Below, one piece after another: positions 13,394 through 19,034 of a DNA stretch of 19,034 nt (positions are counted from its first letter, which is position 1; every line of letters starts with the position of its first letter). The notes below the pieces were generated by a model, which saw only the letters and a list, made by a program, of their open reading frames with translations, searched no databases and was not told where the DNA came from. The translations under genes were made by a program, and so were the position numbers. Origin of the DNA: JAVVEW01 sp032251045 (GTDB lineage Bacteria > Pseudomonadota > Gammaproteobacteria > Methylococcales > Methylomonadaceae); the NCBI GenBank assembly GCA_032251045.1, contig JAVVEW010000045.1, forward strand, positions 1-19,034. The letters run 5' to 3'.

Positions 13394-14587
13394 GTGCACG
13401 AACTGACCGAACTGTTGCGAGGCGCTGAAGAACTGTTACTGCGTGAAGACCTGGAACATAAACTCAAAGAAAACCGGCCACTACGCATCAAAGCCGGCTT
13501 TGACCCCACTGCGCCGGATTTGCATCTGGGACACACTGTTCTCATCAACAAATTGCGCCAATTCCAGCAGCAAGGTCATGAAATCCTGTTTCTGATCGGT
13601 GACTTCACCGGCATGATCGGCGACCCGACCGGCAAAAACGTCACCCGCAAACCCTTGACTCCAGAGCAGGTTCAGGAAAACGCCAAAACCTACCAGGAAC
13701 AAGTGTTCAAGATTCTCGATCCCGAACGCACCCAAATCGTGTTTAACTCGACCTGGCTGAATCGCCTGTCTCCGACCGAGCTGATTCAACTGGCCGCCAA
13801 ACACACCGTCGCCCGGATGCTGGAGCGTGACGACTTCAGCAAACGCTATAAGAACGGCCAGCCGATTGCCATTCATGAGTTTCTTTATCCGTTGATTCAA
13901 GGTTACGACTCGGTGGCCCTGAAAGCCGATGTTGAATTGGGCGGCACCGATCAAAAATTCAACTTGCTGGTTGGTCGTCAACTTCAGGAAGTCTACGGCC
14001 AGAAACCGCAGGTAGTGATGACCATGCCGATTCTGGAAGGCCTGGACGGCGTACAAAAAATGTCCAAATCGCTGAACAATTACATCGGTGTGGCTGATTC
14101 GCCGGACGACATGTTCGGCAAAGTCATGTCGATTTCCGATGATTTGATGTGGCGCTATTTCGAATTGCTCAGTTTCCGGGGCAATGCTGAAATCGAAGCC
14201 TGGAAAAATCAATGCGTGCAAGGCAAAAATCCGCGTGACTGCAAAGTTGCCCTGGCGCTGGAAATAGTCGAGCGTTTCCACGGTGCTGAAGCGGCACAAC
14301 AGGCCCTGGCTAGTTTTGAAGCACGTTTTCAACGCGGCGCGCTACCCGATGATCTACCCGAAGTCAAACTGGCCTTACCGCCCGAATCCACAGCCTACCC
14401 CATCGCCAATTTGCTCAAAGATGCCAGACTCACCGCCAGTACATCGGAATCCATGCGCATGATCAAGCAAGGCGCGGTCAAGCTCGACCAGGAAAAAGTC
14501 AGTGATCCGAAACTGGAGCTGGGGCCGGGAACCTGTGTGGTGCTGCAAGTCGGCAAGCGTAAATTTGCTCGTATCACCGTTGAGTAG
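13394..14587 (+). CDS. tyrS: Tyrosyl-tRNA synthetase
   Basis: Charges tRNA-Tyr with tyrosine in the cytosol. It is 397 residues. Class I signatures are HLGH at 44-47 (the HIGH motif) and KMSKS at 222-226. GFDPTAPDLHLGHTVLI and ELGGTDQKFNLL (181-192) form the active site. An S4 RNA-binding domain closes the protein (about 335-397). This branch, with HLGH and a length near 400, is the type called TyrZ in Pseudomonas rather than the E. coli TyrS type. The start is GTG at 13394, with AAGGAG 5 bases upstream, a strong ribosome site that settles it. It is divergent from the M23 peptidase-anmK pair. A GCGTT/AACGC inverted repeat follows the stop, but without a T run, so I do not call a terminator. 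Confidence 0.98.
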   Translation: MHELTELLRGAEELLLREDLEHKLKENRPLRIKAGFDPTAPDLHLGHTVLINKLRQFQQQGHEILFLIGDFTGMIGDPTGKNVTRKPLTPEQVQENAKTYQEQVFKILDPERTQIVFNSTWLNRLSPTELIQLAAKHTVARMLERDDFSKRYKNGQPIAIHEFLYPLIQGYDSVALKADVELGGTDQKFNLLVGRQLQEVYGQKPQVVMTMPILEGLDGVQKMSKSLNNYIGVADSPDDMFGKVMSISDDLMWRYFELLSFRGNAEIEAWKNQCVQGKNPRDCKVALALEIVERFHGAEAAQQALASFEARFQRGALPDDLPEVKLALPPESTAYPIANLLKDARLTASTSESMRMIKQGAVKLDQEKVSDPKLELGPGTCVVLQVGKRKFARITVE

Positions 14588-14646
14588 CGTTAACATGACC
14601 ATCAACGCCAACTGACGCTGGTACTTGGCTGACAGACATTGCGCAT

Positions 14647-14789
14647 GGTTACGGTCAATCGTTACCGCAAAACAGAGTGGGTACGGTAAACTTATTGCCT
14701 TAATGCACCTCTAACCCCGGCTGCTTAATCGGCGGCTGCTCGAAAGACGCCATGCAGCCAAACACCGTACCAGTTGCTTGCTGGCAACT
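14647..14789 (+). other. Candidate structured element between tyrS and the ydbL-like gene
   Basis: This part of the 291-bp gene-free stretch 14588-14878 can fold into several nested stems on the plus strand. GGTACGGT (14680-14687) pairs with ACCGTACC (14764-14771). Inside it GGCTGC (14719-14724) pairs with GCAGCC (14754-14759), enclosing GGCG (14731-14734)/CGCC (14748-14751). A second GGCTGC copy at 14734-14739 could compete for the same GCAGCC. Flanking hairpins are 14647-14666 (one mismatch) and AGTTGC/GCAACT at 14772-14789. It could be the leader of the downstream gene, a small RNA or chance; no known family is recognised. Confidence 0.25.
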
Positions 14790-14878
14790 TTGGCCAAACC
14801 TCATCAGACACTTTAAGCCGTGACAGCGGTTATGCACGGCAATGGGTATTTTCAGACCGGCTATTTTCAGGAACGTTT

Positions 14879-15466
14879 ATGCGATTATTAACTTTGGCAA
14901 GCAGCGTGTTACTCACCGCGTGTGTCACCATCAACATTTATTTTCCAGCAGCGGCAGCGGAAAAGGCCGCCGATCAAATCATCGAGGATATTCAGTCCTT
15001 GCCGCAACAGCCGGCAACACCTGAGCCTTCGGCGCGATTGCATGATTGGTCAATCAAAATACAAGCATGGCTGGTGGCGGCGCTGGACGTAGTTATTCCA
15101 GCCGCACAGGCACAACAAGCCAATCTGAACATCGATTCACCGGAAATCCGGCAACTGACCGGGCAAATGCGCCAGCGCTTCAATGTACTGTTGCCATTTT
15201 ACCGTTCCGGCGCGATCGGCATTCGCGAGGACGGCCTGTTGACCGTGCGTGCGCCGCAAGCCGTGCCCCTGCCACAACGCGCTCAGGTCAATCAGCAGGT
15301 TAACGCCGAAAACAACGACCGTCAGCGTTTGTACCAAGCCATCGCCCGAGCCAATGGACATCCTGAATGGGTCGGCAAAATCCAGCAAACGTTCGCCGAA
15401 CGCTGGCGCAGTCATGCACAAGCCGGCTGGTGGTATCAACAAGGCGGCGCGTGGCGGCAGAAATAA
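14879..15466 (+). CDS. YdbL-like DUF1318 lipoprotein
   Basis: A 195-residue predicted lipoprotein. The signal peptide MRLLTLASSVLLTAC ends in a lipobox (LTAC), so Cys15 would be lipidated. The segment after it (VTINIYFPAAAAEKAADQII) is typical of DUF1318 proteins. The C-terminal half, with GIREDGLLTVR and the closing RANGHPEWVGKIQQTFAERW, also fits YdbL family members. In E. coli, YdbL acts with the intermembrane pair YdbH-YnbE in envelope lipid homeostasis; neither partner is in this window, so that role is only an analogy. The ATG at 14879 is preferred over an upstream in-frame start at 14774 because AGGA lies 6 bases upstream and the signal peptide begins there. Its TAA overlaps the next ATG (TAATG), coupling it to rlmD. 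Confidence 0.87.
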   Translation: MRLLTLASSVLLTACVTINIYFPAAAAEKAADQIIEDIQSLPQQPATPEPSARLHDWSIKIQAWLVAALDVVIPAAQAQQANLNIDSPEIRQLTGQMRQRFNVLLPFYRSGAIGIREDGLLTVRAPQAVPLPQRAQVNQQVNAENNDRQRLYQAIARANGHPEWVGKIQQTFAERWRSHAQAGWWYQQGGAWRQK

Positions 15467-16800
15467 TGGCCAGACGTTATCGCAAAAAACCACTTCCACC
15501 CTCGCCCGGACCGGTCGCGCTGACCTCATTAAGTCACGATGGCCGTGGCGTCACCCATATCGATGGCAAGGCGGTATTTATCGACCAAGGACTGGCTGGC
15601 GAGACAGTGAAATTCGTCTACACCTTGAACAAACGCGATTATGCCGAAGGCCGGGTGACCGAGGTGTTAACGCCCGCAGCAGACAGAGTAGCGCCTAAGT
15701 GCGCGCATTATCCACTGTGCGGCGGTTGCAGTTTGCAGCATTTGGCCATGCCGGCGCAAATCCACCATCATCAGAACATGCTTAATGAGCAATTCGTGCG
15801 CTTAGGCAAGCTGGAACCACCGCCCTTGTGGCCGCCTCTGGATGGCCCGCACTGGGGATACCGACGCAAAGCCCGGCTGGGCGTGAAATACGTTCCGGCC
15901 AAAGGCCGGGTTTTGGTGGGTTTTCGCGAGCGCGGACAATCCTATCTGGCGGATATGAGCACATGCGAAGTGCTGGATGCGCGAGTGGGCGGCAAGCTCA
16001 TGGCGTTGTCGGAGCTATTCGGACAGCTGTCCATCAAGGCGAAAATTCCGCAACTGGAAGTGGCCATTGGCGATACTGAAACGGTACTGGCCATACGGGT
16101 GTTAAGTCCGCCCACGGACGAAGATTGCCAATTGTTAAGCGCGTTTTCCCGCGAACATGGCATGACCTTTTATCTGCAACCTAAAGGGCCGGCCAGTATC
16201 CATGCCCTGCCGGGCGAAACGCCACCACTACCGTCCTATCATTTGCCGGCCTATGATCTGACCCTGCACTACAAACCAGCGATGTTCACGCAGGTTAACG
16301 CCGATATCAATCGCGCCATGATTGACCAGGCCTTGGCCGCGTTGCAATTGGAAACCAGCGATACCGTGCTGGATTTGTTTTGTGGCCTGGGTAACTTCAC
16401 TTTACCGCTGGCCCGTCATGCGGGCCATGTGGTCGGTGTGGAAGGTGATACGCCCTTGGTAGATCAAGCCCGCGCCAATGCCATCGCCAACGATCTGGAC
16501 AATGCCACCTTTCATGTTGCCGATTTAAGCCGCAATCTGGACGACCAGCCTTGGGCTCAGCGTCGCTATGATAAAGTTTTGCTCGACCCTTCCAGAGCCG
16601 GAGCCAGTGAGGTTTTGCCCTGGTTAAAAACCTGGCAGCCCCGCCGGGTTGTCTATGTGTCCTGCAATCCAGCGACATTGGCGCGTGATGCCGGAATTTT
16701 GGTGCATGAACTCGGTTACAAGCTGGTCAAAGCGGGCATTATGAACATGTTTCCACATACCGCCCATGTCGAATCAATGGCTTTATTTACGCGCCGCTAG
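15466..16800 (+). CDS. rlmD: 23S rRNA (uracil-1939-C5)-methyltransferase RlmD
   Basis: Methylates C5 of U1939 in 23S rRNA with SAM, using an iron-sulfur cluster for fold and RNA binding. It is 444 residues against 433 in E. coli. A TRAM domain occupies about residues 12-70. The cluster cysteines are C79, C85, C88 (CAHYPLCGGCSLQH) and C167. The SAM motif is DLFCGLGNFTLPLA near 303-316 and LLDPSRAGA follows at 372-380. The catalytic C400 is in VSCNPATLARD, and the base E436 in HTAHVES. The ATG at 15466 overlaps the stop of the ydbL-like gene in TAATG; the frame is open to 15367 but those extra residues lie inside the previous gene and are not family-like. The four cluster cysteines separate it from RlmC and TrmA only in part, but length and context favour RlmD. 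Confidence 0.95.
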   Translation: MARRYRKKPLPPSPGPVALTSLSHDGRGVTHIDGKAVFIDQGLAGETVKFVYTLNKRDYAEGRVTEVLTPAADRVAPKCAHYPLCGGCSLQHLAMPAQIHHHQNMLNEQFVRLGKLEPPPLWPPLDGPHWGYRRKARLGVKYVPAKGRVLVGFRERGQSYLADMSTCEVLDARVGGKLMALSELFGQLSIKAKIPQLEVAIGDTETVLAIRVLSPPTDEDCQLLSAFSREHGMTFYLQPKGPASIHALPGETPPLPSYHLPAYDLTLHYKPAMFTQVNADINRAMIDQALAALQLETSDTVLDLFCGLGNFTLPLARHAGHVVGVEGDTPLVDQARANAIANDLDNATFHVADLSRNLDDQPWAQRRYDKVLLDPSRAGASEVLPWLKTWQPRRVVYVSCNPATLARDAGILVHELGYKLVKAGIMNMFPHTAHVESMALFTRR

Positions 16801-16827
16801 AAAATATTCTGAGTGCTTGCCAAAACG

Positions 16828-17355
16828 ATGAGAACAACGGCTTCAGATCCGACCTTCCTTGAGCAACTCGGCAATGCCCTGTGGCTGGAGATTGACGCGG
16901 CACAGCAACAGATGACCGTGCGGCAAGATGCGCAGATTTTGGCCTGTTATCCGGTTGCGACGGCCAAAAACGGCCTGGGCGAAACCATGGGCAGCGGCTG
17001 TACGCCGCGTGGCTGGCATAAGATTCGCGCCAAAATCGGCGCTGGCCAGCCCTTGTACAGCGTGTTTCGAGGGCGCCGGCCTACCGGCGAAATCTACAGC
17101 CCGGAGCTTGGCCGGCAATATCCTGAACGGGATTGGATTCTGACCCGGATTCTGTGGCTGTCCGGGCTGGAACCAGGCGTGAATCGCTATGGTGTCGTGG
17201 ATACCGCCTGGCGTTACATTTATATTCATGGCTGCCCTGAAGAAGTGTTCCGCGCCGCGCCCAGCTCACACGGCTGTATTCGCATGCGCAATCAAGCGCT
17301 GCTTGAGTTGTTCACACACACGCCGCAAGGTACCTGGGTGTGGATTCATGGCTAA
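16828..17355 (+). CDS. YkuD-type L,D-transpeptidase without a signal peptide
   Basis: A 175-residue YkuD (LdtA) domain protein. The catalytic signature is complete: H134 in IYIHGCPEE and SSHGCIRMRN with S147, H148, G149 and the nucleophile C150. The family normally forms 3-3 mDAP crosslinks or attaches lipoproteins to murein in the periplasm, or cleaves such links. Here the domain fills almost the whole protein and no signal peptide or membrane helix precedes it, either from the ATG at 16828 or from an in-frame GTG at 16813. It would therefore stay in the cytosol unless exported by another route. A cytosolic role on recycled muropeptides is possible but inferred. No convincing ribosome site is visible, so the start is uncertain. 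It lies 27 bp after rlmD and 83 bp before truA, likely on one transcript. Confidence 0.88.
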   Translation: MRTTASDPTFLEQLGNALWLEIDAAQQQMTVRQDAQILACYPVATAKNGLGETMGSGCTPRGWHKIRAKIGAGQPLYSVFRGRRPTGEIYSPELGRQYPERDWILTRILWLSGLEPGVNRYGVVDTAWRYIYIHGCPEEVFRAAPSSHGCIRMRNQALLELFTHTPQGTWVWIHG

Positions 17356-17438
17356 TTTCCCCGTCAACAGCGCGGCCTTATCAAAAGACGGCCAGCAGAG
17401 CCCATGCAAAACTGAATTTCACGCAACATGAACATCAT

Positions 17439-18257
17439 ATGAGAATAGCGCTGGGGTTGGAATACAACGGAGCAGAGTATTGCGGCTGGCAGACACAGGC
17501 AACAAAGCGCTCCGTGCAAAGCGAGGTTGAAGCGGCGTTGACCAAAATCGCCCATCATCCGATTACCGTGGTCGCCGCCGGGCGCACAGATGCAGGCGTA
17601 CATGCTTACGCCCAGGTCGTACATTTTGATACCCATGCCCAACGCCTCGACCATAGTTGGGTGATGGGGGGCAATGTTAACTTACCGACCAGCATTCGTA
17701 TTTTGTGGGCGCAACCGGTTGCCGAGTCGTTTCATGCCCAAAGAAGCGCTATCGCCCGCTTTTATCGTTACATCATCCACAACCGCCCGGTACGCTCAGC
17801 CCTGAGTCCGCAACTGACCACCTGGTGCTATCAGCCATTGTGTGCCGACGCCATGCACCGCGCCGCCCAGGCCTTGGTCGGCGACCATGATTTCACCTCA
17901 TTTCGCGCCGCCGGTTGTCAATCAAAAAGTCCAAAGCGGATTGTGTATTTTATTGATGTCTACCGAAACGGTGAGCAAGTACTGATGGATATTTGCGCCA
18001 ATGCGTTTGTTCATCATATGGTGCGCAATATCGCCGGCAGTCTGATTGCGGTAGGCTCGGGCGAGAAATCCGAACACTGGCTGAAACAGGTATTAGCGTT
18101 AAAAGACAGAACTCAGGCAGGCGTCACCGCGCCACCACACGGGCTTTATTTCGGCGGTATCTATTATCCAGAAGCCTTCGCCCTGCGCAAACATGCGTTA
18201 TTTGACCGCCTGCCTGAAGGTACCAAGCGCTTCAGCTTCGATAAACAACACGCTTAA
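17439..18257 (+). CDS. truA: tRNA pseudouridine(38-40) synthase TruA
   Basis: Converts U38, U39 and U40 of the anticodon arm of many tRNAs to pseudouridine. It is 272 residues, matching E. coli's 270. The N-terminus MRIALGLEYNGAEYCGWQTQ is typical. The catalytic D51 sits in AAGRTDAGVHAYAQV. FYRYIIHNRPVRSA, DHDFTSFRAAGCQSKSP and AFVHHMVRNIAGSLIAVGSG are conserved downstream. The ATG at 17439 matches the conserved start; the open frame to 17340 overlaps the previous gene and is ignored. The ribosome site is poor. It is the last gene of the ydbL-like/rlmD/ldt/truA run and converges on the slp-like gene with only 5 bp between the two stop codons, leaving no room for a separate terminator. Confidence 0.98.
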   Translation: MRIALGLEYNGAEYCGWQTQATKRSVQSEVEAALTKIAHHPITVVAAGRTDAGVHAYAQVVHFDTHAQRLDHSWVMGGNVNLPTSIRILWAQPVAESFHAQRSAIARFYRYIIHNRPVRSALSPQLTTWCYQPLCADAMHRAAQALVGDHDFTSFRAAGCQSKSPKRIVYFIDVYRNGEQVLMDICANAFVHHMVRNIAGSLIAVGSGEKSEHWLKQVLALKDRTQAGVTAPPHGLYFGGIYYPEAFALRKHALFDRLPEGTKRFSFDKQHA

Positions 18258-18262
18258 CGCCG

Positions 18263-18829
18263 TCAATAAATATAACCACCACGAAAACCTACGCCATAAC
18301 CATAAAATGGCCCATAATGGCGACCGTGGTAGCCATAGCCATATCGATAGGAAGGATAAGGACAATAATAACCCTGCCCGTAACGATTGTAGCGATCATC
18401 ATATTGCGGCCAAGGATAAATGTAACTGGCGCTCACTACCGGAACGGTTATTTGCGTTTTGCCGACGATTAGCGTTTCCGAGCCGGTCAGTTGCCCGGAC
18501 AGGGTGATTTCAGTGCCGCTTTTGTAAGCTTCCGGATCGATAAATTGTTCGGTGGTCGCCAGAAAACGACCCTGGGTTTGCGCTGCCTGGTCTGGCCGGC
18601 CATTGCTGCGCAAGGGGTAACCCAAAATCTGTAATTGACTACTATGTTCCAGGTTGGAGACTGACAGCAAGGTGCCGCCCCAGCGCACCGCTTTATCGCG
18701 GTAAAACTCGGGATTTTTCCGGGCGGCGGCCAGGCTGATATCAAGCACCGGCGCGGTGCGTATTGGCTCTGGAATGTGGGAGCAGGCGGCAAGGCTTGCC
18801 GCCAGCAGGATCAGGGATATGAATTGCAT
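18263..18829 (-). CDS. Slp-family outer membrane lipoprotein with Tyr/Gly-rich tail
   Basis: A 188-residue predicted outer membrane lipoprotein. The signal peptide ends in LAAC, making Cys16 the lipidated residue. The Slp domain follows: the opening segment IPEPIRTAPVLDISLAAARK, then VRWGGTLLSVSNLEHSSQLQI, GRFLATTEQFIDPEAYKSG and GTEITLSGQLTGSETLIVG. E. coli Slp is induced in stationary phase and starvation; its molecular role is unclear. The last ~45 residues (about 142-188) are very rich in Tyr, Gly and Arg and of low complexity, with one Cys. The ATG has AGAGGCGG just upstream. The gene follows ettA by 105 bp on the same strand and faces truA. Confidence 0.9.
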   Translation of the reverse strand: MQFISLILLAASLAACSHIPEPIRTAPVLDISLAAARKNPEFYRDKAVRWGGTLLSVSNLEHSSQLQILGYPLRSNGRPDQAAQTQGRFLATTEQFIDPEAYKSGTEITLSGQLTGSETLIVGKTQITVPVVSASYIYPWPQYDDRYNRYGQGYYCPYPSYRYGYGYHGRHYGPFYGYGVGFRGGYIY

Positions 18830-18934
18830 AACCGCCTCTTGGCATCGGGTTTTCAGGATTCAACCTTACGACATCAAAAGCCAGCGCTAAATTCCAAATG
18901 GGTTGATTGATGTTGCTCACCCGGAAGCGTTGGG

Positions 18935-19034
18935 TCAGCTCAGTTTTTTGTAACGCAGCCGGTGCGGTTGATCGGCATCGGTACCCAGGCGTTTGTGCCG
19001 GTCGGCTTCATAATCGGCATAATTGCCTTCAAAC
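18935..19034 (-). CDS. ettA: Energy-dependent translational throttle protein EttA, C-terminal end (runs off right edge)
   Basis: Only the last 32 codons and the TGA stop are in the window. The readable end is FEGNYADYEADRHKRLG followed by DADQPHRLRYKKLS. This matches the C-terminus of EttA, the ABC-F ATPase that binds the ribosomal E site and gates entry into elongation according to the ADP/ATP ratio. ABC-F relatives such as Uup and YheS end quite differently. None of the ATPase motifs can be checked here. The slp-like gene lies 105 bp downstream; no terminator with a T run is seen between them. Confidence 0.82.
   Translation of the reverse strand, partial: FEGNYADYEADRHKRLGTDADQPHRLRYKKLS

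Noticed and set aside
13481..14332. Open frame of 283 codons antisense to tyrS
   Set aside because: It mirrors the codons of a certain tyrS, has no ribosome site or recognisable domain, and its composition is that of a shadow frame.
14588..14646. Intrinsic terminator after tyrS
   Set aside because: A GCGTT/AACGC inverted repeat exists but the loop is 12 nt and no T run follows.
14774..14878. Longer form of the ydbL-like protein
   Set aside because: The signal peptide and lipobox begin at 14879, preceded by AGGA; a 35-residue extension would hide the signal.
1..19034. Mobile element, CRISPR array, toxin-antitoxin or defence genes
   Set aside because: No transposase, integrase, terminal repeats, spaced direct repeats or defence-type domains were found; nearly all sequence is conserved core genes.

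Overview
The window reads as chromosomal core DNA of a gammaproteobacterium. It has no mobile element, CRISPR array or phage gene. The evidence is the conserved gene neighbourhoods (rpsU-yqeY-dnaG-rpoD divergent from tsaD; anmK-M23 peptidase divergent from tyrS), which resemble the order I know from Pseudomonas and other Gammaproteobacteria. Protein sequences such as RpoD, MetK and S21 fit the same group. A methanotroph (Methylococcales) is a plausible guess from overall protein style, but the window cannot prove it.

Layout. 1-716 (-) is the N-terminal part of metK. 932-1008 (-) is a CAU-anticodon tRNA with its own good promoter, best read as tRNA-Ile2 (ileX position, downstream of rpoD). 1169-5515 (-) is the macromolecular synthesis operon rpsU-yqeY-dnaG-rpoD, with a terminator-like hairpin between dnaG and rpoD. 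5641-8231 (+) holds tsaD and a class I fumarase. 8288-8926 (+) is an orphan NarL/LuxR-type response regulator. Convergent to it is a stand-alone FtsH/M41-like HExxH protein (8953-9654, -). Next come an exported methyltransferase-like protein (9890-10699, -) and a two-gene wall block, an M23 endopeptidase followed by anmK (10784-13162, -). tyrS (13394-14587, +) is divergent. A co-directional run follows: ydbL-like lipoprotein, rlmD, a YkuD L,D-transpeptidase without a signal peptide, and truA (14879-18257, +). The right edge has a Slp-type lipoprotein with a Tyr/Gly-rich tail and the last 32 codons of ettA (-).

Functional themes. Translation and RNA dominate: S21, tRNA-Ile2, TsaD (t6A), TyrRS, RlmD (m5U in 23S rRNA), TruA (pseudouridine), YqeY and EttA. 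Replication and transcription initiation are represented by DnaG and RpoD. A second theme is the envelope: AnmK and the M23 peptidase (murein recycling and cleavage), the L,D-transpeptidase, the YdbL-like and Slp lipoproteins. Central metabolism is represented by MetK and fumarase.

I found no clear new multi-gene system. The least explained stretch is 8288-10699: an orphan regulator, a lone M41-like protease and an exported methyltransferase. Candidate structured regulatory DNA or RNA lies at 2993-3014, 9730-9746, 13211-13314 and 14647-14789. Several of these inverted repeats are short enough to arise by chance, and each is marked as such.
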